Source: Syntrophotaleaceae bacterium
GTDB taxonomy: Bacteria; Desulfobacterota; Desulfuromonadia; Desulfuromonadales; Syntrophotaleaceae
Assembly: GCA_041390365.1 (NCBI GenBank)
Contig: JAWKQB010000003.1
Location: 1 to 64,000 of the forward strand
DNA: 64,000 nucleotides
Reading direction: 5' to 3'
Shown here: positions 7,897 through 16,271 of the stretch, in pieces
Numbering within the stretch: position 1 is the stretch's first letter
Layout: each line of letters begins with the position of its first letter
Notes under the pieces: model-generated
What the model saw: the letters and a program-made list of their open reading frames with translations, nothing else
The model's database searches: none
What the model was told of the DNA's origin: nothing
Program-made: the position numbers and the translations under genes

Positions 7897-10800
7897 TCAG
7901 ATCCCAATCTCCGCCCGCGGTTCGGCACCCTCGGAGCGGTCCACGTCGGGAGCGCACTGGACCAGCCGCTCGGGTCCTATCCCCTGTGCTGTGAGATAGT
8001 CCCTTACGTTTTCACCCCGCCTTCGTGCCACCTGCAACAACTCTTCTTCGGAGGGATCACCCTCTTTGTCCGCGGGCACGGCAACGCCACAGACGATTAT
8101 GGTCACCTGCGGCCGTTTCTGTAGCCTGCCTGCCACATCCCGGAGGTGTTGACGGTTTTGTTCGGAGAGTTGCGTTTGGCCCGGGTCAAAGGACACCGGC
8201 TGGAAGCGCAGCTCGAAGACCGGTTCCAGAAGCAGCTCCTTGCCCAGCTTGGCTGCCAGTCCCAGGGGGGACAGATAACCGAGCGCCGCCGTCCGGATCC
8301 CCTTGAGAATCGCCCTTTGAATCACGTCTGAATAATCGAAATCGGGATCGGTAATGGTCCCGCTGACCGGGATATTCAGCTTGATGACCCCGTCGCCATC
8401 GCGCAGCAGGGCAACCCCGGTGTGCAGGCTGAAGCCGAGCAAGACATTGATCTCCTGACGGGTTGCCGGATCGACGGCATCCAGATTCAGCTTGGTCATT
8501 TTCCAGTCCGTCTGGGCCTCGAGGCTGCCTTCCCGCACCTGGATGTCCGCCATTACGTCCAGATTGCCGCTCTTGGCCGCATAGCCGAAAAGCTTTTCCG
8601 TATAGCCCGTGAGCTTGGTCATGTCGAGCCCCTCGATCTCCAGCAGCAGATCCATGGACGGCTTGTCCTGCAGCGAGAGAAGCCGGCCGTTAAGGCGCAG
8701 ATTGCTGTAGCGGCCGAATTTTCCGTCCATCTGCAGGGGACTCGGCCGGCCCTCCGCCAGGTTCAGATCCTGTATGCCGATGTTGAACGGCTGCAGCTCC
8801 AGTTTGACGAAAGGATCCACGCTGCGGTCGAGATAGCGGAGGCGGCTGTCCCCGCCGTTGATGTCGAAGCGCCCCATGCGCAGGCTCAGCGGCTTTTTGT
8901 CCTCCTCTTTTTCTTTCGGCAGCCATTTGCCGAAGGGGAAATCCCCATTGGCATCCCGGACCAGAATTCCCTGAAGTTTCTGAACACTGCATTCGGCCAC
9001 AGCCAGATCGCGGGGTCCTGCTATCTGCAGATTTTCCAGCTCGGCCCGCTCGCCGTTTAAAAAGAAGAGATTTCCCACCTCGGTTTCTCCGGGACGCTCC
9101 AGCAGCTGCATCCCGGCGATTCGCAGCCGCTCGGCGGATAGGTTGTCCGCGCCGGTCAGGCGCATCCCGTCTATCTCCATGTTCCGGAGAACTGCAACGT
9201 CAAGCTCCTTGTCCCGCTCCCGCAACTGCAGAGAAGCCAGCCTCCCGCCCCCCTGCAAAAGGAAGGGGGCTCCCTGGGGCACGGCGTCTGTTCCCAGGGC
9301 AAAATCCGCGCGGATTCGTGCCTTTTCTCCCCGCAGCCCCATTCGGGCCTCGGGCAGCACCATGGAGAACTGAGGAACCTCCACCTCCCCATCCGCAGTG
9401 AAGGTCGGCTTTCCGGCCGTTGGTCCACCCCCGATAGTTGTTGTGAAGAAAGTGTTTCCGGTCCAGTTCAGAGCAACATCCCGAAAACGCATCCCTCCGA
9501 CTTCGCCATAAACCTGGGTGGCCAGGATCGATCCCTTCATCCTCAGATCCAGGCTCCCCTCGGGCCGCTGGTAGGCACCTTCGATTGTTGCATTGAGGCT
9601 GAGGAGGCCGTTTTCAACGTAGGCCTTTTCAAGAAGATAGGGCTGGACCAGGGAAACGGGCCATTGAAAAAGGGTGGCCCGGCCCTCGAAGGCGATCTTC
9701 TGGTTGGAAACCTGCGCCTCGCCCTTGAGGGACAGGGGGTGGCCGTTGGCCTCCAGGGCGATATCCAGCAGCGCCGGCTGCTCGGTTTTGGCGAGGGTAT
9801 CAAAGTTCCTGACATGGATCTGGAGCGGATCGATATCCAGGCGCAGAGCCGGTTCCAGACTTCGGTCCCGGATCAAAAGGCGGCTGCCCGTGCCGATATT
9901 GACGAATCCGAGACGAATGGCCGGCCATTCGAATTTCTCTTTCGGCTTTTTTTCAGCGGGCATCCTCCAGGGGGACAGCACGACCCCCTGTTCGTTCCGT
10001 ATCAGCAGCGCGCCAAGATTTTGCGCCTGCAGACTCTCCAGGATCAGGGGCCCGGCGCCGCCGTATTTCAGACCTCCCGACTCGACATGGGCGGCCTGCA
10101 GATAGAACGGAAGGGGTTTCATTTCCGGCCGCTCGAGCAGCCGAAGGTTGGATGCGAGCCCCTGTTCCAGGGAGAAGGACTTGAGCCCCCGCGTCTGCAG
10201 TCGATCCAGCTCCAGGCGATCCCAGGAGGCCATGATCAGGTTCCTGGCCCTGTCGGACAGGGAGATGCGGCCGGTGGTGCCGGTGAGATCGAGCAGAAAA
10301 CCGGCATCGGTGGGAACCTCGGGGGTTCCCTTTTGAAAAGACAGATCCGCGTTCGCTTTTTCCGCATAGACCGCAAGGTCCCGCTCGACAAGCAGCAGGT
10401 CGAATCCGGAACTCTCAAGGGTCCCTTCCGCAGCAAAGAGGGGCGCCTCCTGATTTTGCAGAGAGACCTCCATGCGGCCGCTCCAGGACAATTGGGTGTT
10501 CTTGACGGCCACTTTCGGCGTCCGGCCCCTGGCCTGTTCCAGCCGGACGCTGCCGGCGACCTCCATCTTTATCCCGGCCTTCTCCGGCAGATAGCTTCCA
10601 TCGGCCTTGATATCGGCGAACAACACCCCTTTTTCCACAATCAGGCCGGCTTCCCGGAACCACGGCTGCATCCAGGAAGGATGAACAGCGTCGACCTTCA
10701 CCTGAAGGTCGAAGGACGGCTGGTCGGCGAAAGGGCTGGCCTGCCCCTGGAGGAAGAGAGTGCCTTCGGCGACCTTCAGCCGGGCCCTAAACGCCCCGGC

Positions 10801-11355
10801 TTCTTCGGGTTTCCATTGGGCCATGGCACCAATGTGCGCCTCCTCCACCAGAATCTCTTTGGTGAAGCTTTCATCCAGGTAACGCACCCTGACGTTATAC
10901 AGGTCTACATCCTCGAAACCGAAGGCCCAGCCTTTCCCATCCTTCTTCTGTTTTCCTGCCGCATCGTCGGTGCGGATTCTGAGTCCGCCGATATAGAGTG
11001 CCTCAGGGGTCCGTCGTACGGTGACCACGGCGTCGCGAAGATTGATGCTGGTGAGTTTCAGATTCTGCTCCAGCAGGGGCCACCAGCCGATCTCGAAACT
11101 CGCCCGCTCCCACCGGATGCGCCCGGGGGCTTCCTCCCTCTGGGCGATCAGGGTGTGCACCACGAGCTTGCCGGTCAAAGGATTGAAATCGACATTCTCG
11201 ATCTCCGCCGAAATGCGCCCCTGACGCTCCAGCCAGCGCTCGAGAGCGAAATGGATGCCCCTGGGAAGAAAGATCAGTCCCAGGGCGACGAGGAGCAGCA
11301 AACCTGCCAGCGAACCGATCAGGACCGGATGACGGCGAACAAAGCCGAGAGCCAT
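7897..11355 (-). CDS. DUF748 (AsmA-like) envelope protein
   Basis: A protein of about 1152 aa with one N-terminal membrane segment (HPVLIGSLAGLLLLVALGLI, about residues 10-30) and a very long beta-rich periplasmic region of the DUF748/AsmA-like type, rich in repeats such as LRFGDFDINGG-like blocks. AsmA-like proteins form elongated grooved structures that span the periplasm and are linked to outer-membrane lipid transport or homeostasis. The C-terminal 100 residues (LSEQNRQHLRDVAGRLQKRP onward) resemble an OmpA-like peptidoglycan-binding segment. I chose the start at 11355 because AAGGACAG lies eight bases upstream; open frames 36-57 bases longer exist without a site. It is divergent from sucA and probably monocistronic. 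The specific substrate is unknown. Confidence 0.85.
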   Translation of the reverse strand: MALGFVRRHPVLIGSLAGLLLLVALGLIFLPRGIHFALERWLERQGRISAEIENVDFNPLTGKLVVHTLIAQREEAPGRIRWERASFEIGWWPLLEQNLKLTSINLRDAVVTVRRTPEALYIGGLRIRTDDAAGKQKKDGKGWAFGFEDVDLYNVRVRYLDESFTKEILVEEAHIGAMAQWKPEEAGAFRARLKVAEGTLFLQGQASPFADQPSFDLQVKVDAVHPSWMQPWFREAGLIVEKGVLFADIKADGSYLPEKAGIKMEVAGSVRLEQARGRTPKVAVKNTQLSWSGRMEVSLQNQEAPLFAAEGTLESSGFDLLLVERDLAVYAEKANADLSFQKGTPEVPTDAGFLLDLTGTTGRISLSDRARNLIMASWDRLELDRLQTRGLKSFSLEQGLASNLRLLERPEMKPLPFYLQAAHVESGGLKYGGAGPLILESLQAQNLGALLIRNEQGVVLSPWRMPAEKKPKEKFEWPAIRLGFVNIGTGSRLLIRDRSLEPALRLDIDPLQIHVRNFDTLAKTEQPALLDIALEANGHPLSLKGEAQVSNQKIAFEGRATLFQWPVSLVQPYLLEKAYVENGLLSLNATIEGAYQRPEGSLDLRMKGSILATQVYGEVGGMRFRDVALNWTGNTFFTTTIGGGPTAGKPTFTADGEVEVPQFSMVLPEARMGLRGEKARIRADFALGTDAVPQGAPFLLQGGGRLASLQLRERDKELDVAVLRNMEIDGMRLTGADNLSAERLRIAGMQLLERPGETEVGNLFFLNGERAELENLQIAGPRDLAVAECSVQKLQGILVRDANGDFPFGKWLPKEKEEDKKPLSLRMGRFDINGGDSRLRYLDRSVDPFVKLELQPFNIGIQDLNLAEGRPSPLQMDGKFGRYSNLRLNGRLLSLQDKPSMDLLLEIEGLDMTKLTGYTEKLFGYAAKSGNLDVMADIQVREGSLEAQTDWKMTKLNLDAVDPATRQEINVLLGFSLHTGVALLRDGDGVIKLNIPVSGTITDPDFDYSDVIQRAILKGIRTAALGYLSPLGLAAKLGKELLLEPVFELRFQPVSFDPGQTQLSEQNRQHLRDVAGRLQKRPQVTIIVCGVAVPADKEGDPSEEELLQVARRRGENVRDYLTAQGIGPERLVQCAPDVDRSEGAEPRAEIGI

Positions 11356-11457
11356 GCGTTCTGTCCTTGAAAAAAATGGTTGTCGTCTTCTTGAAAAATC
11401 TATCATAAACAAACTCTTATACCATCCCTGCCCCTCATCCCCGGAAAGCCTTTTTCT

Positions 11458-11485
11458 TTGCGCGTCTTTGGTAAATTGCTATAAT
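11458..11485 (+). promoter_or_regulatory. Putative sucAB promoter
   Basis: TATAAT (11480-11485) is a perfect -10 box, with TTGCGC (11458-11463) as a weaker -35 at 16-base spacing. Transcription would start near 11492, giving a leader of about 55 bases to the assigned sucA start. Confidence 0.5.
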
Positions 11486-11546
11486 TACTGAAATCTTGCG
11501 GCAGGATATTTGCCGCTATCTTTTTCCGCTTCCCCACGACAGCGCC

Positions 11547-14252
11547 ATGGCCCTGAAAAACAATATAAGTCCCCAATGGATAGAAGCCCAGTACCTGCTC
11601 TGGCGCAAATCACCGGACAAACTGCCGCCGGACTGGCAGGCCTTTTTCAGCGGCTATGAAATGGGCCGGGAAACCCCGGCGGAAACAGCTCCCGCCGTCT
11701 GCCTGACGCCCGAGATGGCCGCCAAACAGTCGTCGGTGGACGCACTAATCTACCGTTACCGGGAGATGGGTCATCTGCTCGCCTGCACCGATCCCCTCTC
11801 CCCCTGCCCGACGGAACACCCGCTTCTGGCCCTGGACCTTTTCGGTTTGGAGCGAAAGGACCTGGATACCACCTTTCACCTGCGGAGTTTCCCGGTCCCC
11901 GCGGCCCCCCTGCGGAATATCATCGCCCTTCTTCGGCAGATCTACTGCGGTTCCATAGGCATTGAATACATGCACATCCAGGATCCGGCCGAGAAGGAAT
12001 GGCTCCGCGAGCGAATGGAGACGACGGAACAGGGGATCTGTCTGGATCGCGAAGACAAGCTGACGATCCTGCGTAAACTGCAGGAGGCGACCCTGTTCGA
12101 GTCTTTCCTGCACCGGCACTTTCTCGGCCAGAAACGTTTTTCCCTGGAGGGGAGCGAGGTGATGATTCCGGTCCTCGACCGGATTCTGCACCGGGCGGCC
12201 GGGCTCGGCATCCGCGACGTCGTTCTCGGCATGCCCCATCGGGGACGGCTCAACACCCTCGCCAACATCTTCAGCAAACCGCTGGAAGCCATTTTCGCCG
12301 AGTTCGAGGACAACCTGGAGTTGGAGTTCGTCGGCGAAGGTGACGTCAAGTACCACCTCGGCTTTTCCACCGATCTGGACCTGGAGGAAGGGCCCCTGCA
12401 CCTGACCATGACCTCCAATCCCAGTCATCTGGAAGCCGTCGATCCGGTGGTCGAAGGCAAGGTGCGGGCACGCCAGGACGCTTTCAGCGAGGAGGGGGAT
12501 AAAAAGGTGCTGCCGCTGCTGCTGCACGGCGACGCCGCTTTCGCCGGCCAGGGGATTGTGGCGGAGGTGCTCAATCTGAGCCAGCTCGAAGGCTACCGGA
12601 CGGGGGGGACCCTGCATATCGTCATCAACAACCAGATCGGCTTCACCACCGTCCCGGAAGATGCCCGTTCGACCCATTACGCCACCGATGTGGCCAAGAT
12701 GCTGATGGTGCCGATTTTCCATATCCATGGTGAAAATCCGGAGGCGGCCATCCGCGCCGTGGAGATGGCCCTCGACTACCGGCAGCGGTTCGGCCGGGAC
12801 GTGGTGATGGAAATCATCTGCTATCGTCGACAGGGGCACAACGAGGGGGACGAGCCCTACTTCACCCAACCCCTGATGTACGAAAAAATCAGGCAGCGGC
12901 CGTCGATGAGCGAGATTTACGCCCGGCAGTTGATGGAGGAAGGGGTCGGGGAGGATCTCGTCGAAAAGCAGGCCGCGGCGATCCGCAAGCGGCTCGACCA
13001 GGCTTTGGGCGGCGAGCGCCGCAGGCCGCAAGCCGGTTTCGAGGGGAAGTGGGGCCGCATCGAACGGGACTTCGCACCCTGGGACGAAAGCACTGCCGTT
13101 GCCGAAGAAAACCTCCTGGAGCTCGCGGATGGTCTGGCTCGAGTTCCCAAGGGGTTCAACATTCACCCGCGGGTCGAGAAACTGTTGCGGAACCGGCTCG
13201 AGGCGGTTCGAGAGGACAGCGGCATCGACTGGGCCACGGCCGAAAGCCTGGCTTTCGCCTCGTTGGTGACCGAAGGCCATACCGTCCGGCTCTCCGGGCA
13301 GGACAGCCGACGGGGCACATTCAGCCAGCGTCACGCGGTCCTGTTCGATACCGAAACCGGCTCCGAATACACCCCGCTGACCAATTTTCCCCAACAGGCA
13401 CCGTTTTCCGCCTTCGACAGCCCACTGTCGGAAGCCTCGGTGCTCGGTTTCGAATACGGCTACTCCCTGGAAACCCCCGACGCCCTCGTCCTGTGGGAGG
13501 CCCAGTTCGGCGACTTCGCCAACGGGGCCCAAGTGATCATCGACCAGTTTGTAACCAGCAGCCTGCGCAAATGGAGCCGTGCCAGCGGCCTGGTCCTGCT
13601 GCTGCCCCACGGCTACGAAGGCCAGGGCCCCGAACATTCCAGCGCCCGCATCGAACGCTTTCTGCAGAGCTGCGCCGAAAACAACCTGCTGGTCGTCAAC
13701 CCGTCCACCCCCGCCCAGTTTTTCCATCTGCTGCGGCGGCAGGTGAAGCTTCCTTTCCGGCGCCCCCTGGTGGTCTTCACCCCCAAGAGCCTGCTGCGCA
13801 ACCCGCTGTGCCGTTCCCGGCGAAAGGATTTGACCGACGGGCGGTTCCGGGAGATCCTGCCCGCCGATCAGGCGCCGGAGCAGGTCACCGACATTCTCCT
13901 CTGCTCCGGAAAAATCTATTTCGATCTGCTCGACAAAAAGGAGCAGGAGGGCTGCAATCATGCAGCGCTGATCCGCATCGAACAGCTCTATCCCCTGAGG
14001 GCCGATCTGCTCAAGCAGGCCGTGGCTCCCTTTGGCAAAAAGGCCCGGCTTGCCTGGGTCCAGGAAGAACCGAAGAACATGGGGCCCTGGCGTTTTCTCG
14101 CCCCCCGGCTGGCGGAGATTCTCGGCACCTGTCCCACCTATATCGGCCGGGACGAGGCCGCCGCACCCGCCGGAGGCAGCCACCGCTGGTTCAAACAGGA
14201 ACAGGAGGAGATCCTCCGAAGGGCCCTGAACCTGAATTCATCCGGCAACTGA
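11547..14252 (+). CDS. sucA: 2-oxoglutarate dehydrogenase E1 component
   Basis: This 901-aa thiamine-diphosphate enzyme decarboxylates 2-oxoglutarate and transfers the succinyl group to the lipoyl arm of E2 in the TCA cycle. The N-terminal ISPQWIEAQYLLWRKSPDKL resembles the E1o-specific N-terminal helix that docks to the complex. The ThDP/Mg site is visible in LLLHGDAAFAGQGIVAE and HIVINNQIGFTT (about residues 323-370), with GMPHRGRLNTLAN before it and the transketolase-like pyrimidine domain (LVLLLPHGYEGQGPEHSSAR) after. Length is near the usual 900-940 aa. No clear Shine-Dalgarno precedes the chosen ATG; an in-frame TTG at 11496 would lie only a few bases from the predicted transcription start. 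sucB follows after 19 bases. Confidence 0.95.
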   Translation: MALKNNISPQWIEAQYLLWRKSPDKLPPDWQAFFSGYEMGRETPAETAPAVCLTPEMAAKQSSVDALIYRYREMGHLLACTDPLSPCPTEHPLLALDLFGLERKDLDTTFHLRSFPVPAAPLRNIIALLRQIYCGSIGIEYMHIQDPAEKEWLRERMETTEQGICLDREDKLTILRKLQEATLFESFLHRHFLGQKRFSLEGSEVMIPVLDRILHRAAGLGIRDVVLGMPHRGRLNTLANIFSKPLEAIFAEFEDNLELEFVGEGDVKYHLGFSTDLDLEEGPLHLTMTSNPSHLEAVDPVVEGKVRARQDAFSEEGDKKVLPLLLHGDAAFAGQGIVAEVLNLSQLEGYRTGGTLHIVINNQIGFTTVPEDARSTHYATDVAKMLMVPIFHIHGENPEAAIRAVEMALDYRQRFGRDVVMEIICYRRQGHNEGDEPYFTQPLMYEKIRQRPSMSEIYARQLMEEGVGEDLVEKQAAAIRKRLDQALGGERRRPQAGFEGKWGRIERDFAPWDESTAVAEENLLELADGLARVPKGFNIHPRVEKLLRNRLEAVREDSGIDWATAESLAFASLVTEGHTVRLSGQDSRRGTFSQRHAVLFDTETGSEYTPLTNFPQQAPFSAFDSPLSEASVLGFEYGYSLETPDALVLWEAQFGDFANGAQVIIDQFVTSSLRKWSRASGLVLLLPHGYEGQGPEHSSARIERFLQSCAENNLLVVNPSTPAQFFHLLRRQVKLPFRRPLVVFTPKSLLRNPLCRSRRKDLTDGRFREILPADQAPEQVTDILLCSGKIYFDLLDKKEQEGCNHAALIRIEQLYPLRADLLKQAVAPFGKKARLAWVQEEPKNMGPWRFLAPRLAEILGTCPTYIGRDEAAAPAGGSHRWFKQEQEEILRRALNLNSSGN

Positions 14253-14271
14253 GCCGACAAAGGAACCTGTC

Positions 14272-15426
14272 ATGGAAATAAAAGTCCCCGAAATCGGTGA
14301 ATCTGTCTTCGAGGCGGTCCTGGCCAAATGGCACAAGCAGGACGGTGTCGAAGTGGCCCGGGACGACCTGCTGTGCGAACTCGAAACGGACAAGATTACC
14401 CTGGAACTCCACGCCGAGGAAGACGGCCTGGTCTTCCACAAGGCCGCAGAGGGGGAAACGGTGGAAGTCGGCCAGGTGATCGCCGTACTGGAGGAGAAAG
14501 GGGACGGGAAAAAGCCGGAGCCGGAGAAAAAACCCGAACCGCAGAAGAAGCCGGCGGTAACGAAAGAGCCCGAGGGGCAAAAGGAACCCGCGGAGAAAAC
14601 CGGGAAGAAAAAGGAGCCGGAGCCGGCACCGGAAAAGACGCAGGCCAGACCGGAAGCGGAACCGGCGCAGCCGGCCAGGGAAGAACCGGACGCCGCCGAA
14701 GCACCCACGCCGGAACCATCCGAGGAGGGCCGGATCACCCGCCGTCCCCTGACCCCGATCCGCAAAAGGATCGCCGAAAGGCTGCTTGCGGCCCGGCAGC
14801 AGACCGCCATGCTCACCACCTTCAATGAGGCGGACATGAGCCGGGTGCAGGAACTGCGCAGGAAATATCAGCGCTCCTTCCAGGAGCGGCACCAGGTCAA
14901 GCTGGGGCTGATGTCCTTTTTCGTCAAGGCGTCGGTGGAGGCTCTGAAGGAATTTCCGGAAGTCAACGCCCGGCTGGAGGAAGATGCCGTCGTCTACCAG
15001 CATTTCTACGACATCGGCATCGCCGTCAATTCGGAGAAAGGGCTGGTGGTCCCGGTGCTGCGGGACGCCGACAAACTGCACTTTGCCGAAATCGAACGGG
15101 GGATTCTCGACTTCGTCGACAAAATCGACAGCAACCGCCTCGACCTGGCCGACCTCAAAGGGGGCACCTTCACCATCAGCAACGGCGGCGTCTTCGGTTC
15201 CCTCCTCAGCACCCCCCTGCTGAACCCGCCCCAGTGCGCGGTACTCGGCATGCACGCCATCCAGGACCGCCCGGTGGCCCGCAACGGTCAGGTGGTGATC
15301 CGACCGATGATGAACCTGGCCCTGAGCTACGACCACCGCCTCATTGACGGCCGCCAGGCGGTACAGTTCCTGAAGCGGATCAAGGAACTGGTGGAGGAGC
15401 CGGAGGAGATGTTGCTTGAAGCGTGA
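14272..15426 (+). CDS. sucB: Dihydrolipoyl succinyltransferase (E2), apparently lacking the E3-binding domain
   Basis: The 384-aa E2 core of 2-oxoglutarate dehydrogenase transfers succinyl from lipoate to CoA. Residues 1-77 form a lipoyl domain with the lipoylation site Lys41 (ELETDKITLE). Residues about 78-150 are a Pro/Glu/Lys-rich flexible linker. The acyltransferase domain follows (RRPLTPIRKRIAERLLAARQ), with the catalytic motif SYDHRLIDGRQA near residue 354. Between linker and catalytic domain the usual peripheral subunit-binding domain (about 35 residues with a conserved SPAxRxLAxE-type start and a GxGGRIxxxDV end) is missing; only GRITRRPL remains. The complex must therefore recruit E3 differently. 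No E3 gene lies nearby. It is co-transcribed with sucA. Confidence 0.95.
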   Translation: MEIKVPEIGESVFEAVLAKWHKQDGVEVARDDLLCELETDKITLELHAEEDGLVFHKAAEGETVEVGQVIAVLEEKGDGKKPEPEKKPEPQKKPAVTKEPEGQKEPAEKTGKKKEPEPAPEKTQARPEAEPAQPAREEPDAAEAPTPEPSEEGRITRRPLTPIRKRIAERLLAARQQTAMLTTFNEADMSRVQELRRKYQRSFQERHQVKLGLMSFFVKASVEALKEFPEVNARLEEDAVVYQHFYDIGIAVNSEKGLVVPVLRDADKLHFAEIERGILDFVDKIDSNRLDLADLKGGTFTISNGGVFGSLLSTPLLNPPQCAVLGMHAIQDRPVARNGQVVIRPMMNLALSYDHRLIDGRQAVQFLKRIKELVEEPEEMLLEA

Positions 15427-15488
15427 AGCGTGAAGCGTGAGGAGTGAGGAGTGAGGAGAGGAGTGAGGGGTGAGGGGTGAGGGGTGGC
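15427..15488. repeat. GTGAGG/GAAGCGT low-complexity tandem repeats
   Basis: Immediately after the sucB stop, GAAGCGT occurs three times and is followed by GAGTGAG/GGTGAGG heptamers in tandem. A related CTCACTCCTCAC run lies at about 22005-22030. This looks like slippage-prone or dispersed intergenic repeat DNA. Confidence 0.6.
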
Positions 15489-15534
15489 TCGTGGCTGATT
15501 TTGACTTTGCCTTGCCTTTGCCGTCAACTCCCCT

Positions 15535-15721
15535 GTGACGCAGCCGGAGAGGAGCGGGCGGCGGGCGAAAAAGGCGGAAAAACTGTCTGAGGGCGCGAAA
15601 GCGACCGAGTTTTTTTCCGCCCGCCCGACGTCTGCTCCGCGCAGGGAACCCGCCGCAGGCGGGCAAGGAGCCGGGGGGCCCTTTCTCTGCTTACTCTCTT
15701 TGGGCAAGCAAAGAGAGTAAG
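15535..15721. repeat. Dispersed intergenic repeat with long hairpin
   Basis: A GC-rich segment ending in the perfect hairpin CTTACTCTCTTTG (15690-15702) / CAAAGAGAGTAAG (15709-15721) with loop GGCAAG. Repeats built around TTACTTTCTTTG hairpins are common in Proteobacteria and are often mis-called as short genes. A relative with a GGTTACTTTCTTTT stem is at 29411-29446. No gene is supported here. Confidence 0.65.
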
Positions 15722-15735
15722 TCGTCGTGCGGGGG

Positions 15736-15804
15736 CGAAACCCCGCGGTGTTAGGGGACGAAACCCCGCGGTGTTAGGGGATGAAACCCCGCGGTGTTAG
15801 GGGT
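15736..15804. repeat. Three tandem 23-bp repeats
   Basis: The unit CGAAACCCCGCGGTGTTAGG plus GGA occurs three times in a row (15736, 15759, 15782), differing only in the first and last base. Each unit has CCCC and GGGG ends that can form a small hairpin. It lies between the convergent sucB and moaE genes. Confidence 0.8.
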
Positions 15805-15812
15805 CGATACAA

Positions 15813-15834
15813 GGGCGGACACGCAGGTCCGCCC
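15813..15834 (-). terminator. Hairpin downstream of moaE
   Basis: GGGCGGAC (15813-15820) and GTCCGCCC (15827-15834) form a perfect 8-base stem four bases past the moaE stop. On the minus strand it is followed by TTGT, a weak T-tract. The sequence also resembles widely dispersed TAGGGGCGGAC palindromic repeats; a degraded relative is near 40686. Confidence 0.5.
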
Positions 15835-15837
15835 CTA

Positions 15838-16200
15838 CTATGCTTTTACCTCGCTCTTAGTCACCGCCTCAGCCTTGATCCGCTCCAGCATTTCGGAAAG
15901 GACCGGTTTGACATCTTCCCGCACTGCGCCGGCCACAATAATGAACAGCAGGTCGTCGCCGGGGGTGAGTTTGCCTTCGCAGGCCTCGGCCATCACCCGG
16001 TAAATCCCCGGCCGCTGTTCGTATTCCCGGCACAGGGCGGCAATTTTATCATGGTCGGCCTTGACCTCGACCGCCGTCACCTCTTTGCCGTCCCCCCGCG
16101 ACCAGCCCCGCACCACCCCGTTATGAATCAGCATCATGCCGACGTTCCTGCTGAACTCCGGATCGCTCTTCAGTTCGGCGATCGCCTTGTTGATATCCAT
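15838..16200 (-). CDS. moaE: Molybdopterin synthase catalytic subunit-like protein (MoaE family)
   Basis: A 120-aa protein resembling MoaE, which converts precursor Z (cPMP) to molybdopterin using sulfur carried by MoaD. Visible similarities are the N-terminal GMMLIHNGVVRGWSR, the helix KIAALCREYEQRPGIYRVM and DDLLFIIVAGAVREDVKPVLSEMLERIK, which parallels the MoaE segment where the substrate-binding arm and the hydrophobic core strand are found. The start MDINKAIAEL has AGGGAGG seven bases upstream. MoaD is not adjacent, so it may act on MoaD encoded elsewhere. The family assignment is moderately firm; some related proteins annotated as MoaE-like in delta-proteobacteria have no demonstrated activity. 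Confidence 0.7.
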   Translation of the reverse strand: MDINKAIAELKSDPEFSRNVGMMLIHNGVVRGWSRGDGKEVTAVEVKADHDKIAALCREYEQRPGIYRVMAEACEGKLTPGDDLLFIIVAGAVREDVKPVLSEMLERIKAEAVTKSEVKA

Positions 16201-16271
16201 AATTACCTCCCTATGGTTAAAATTCAGAAGGCACAGAATACCGGCAGGAACGGGCTTTTGCCAGCCTTTTC

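Noticed and set aside
9664..11370. 568-codon plus-strand frame opposite the DUF748 gene
   Set aside because: It is antisense to a clear DUF748 protein and results from high GC codon bias.
11745..14183. 812-codon minus-strand frame opposite sucA
   Set aside because: sucA has all E1 motifs on the plus strand; the antisense frame has none.
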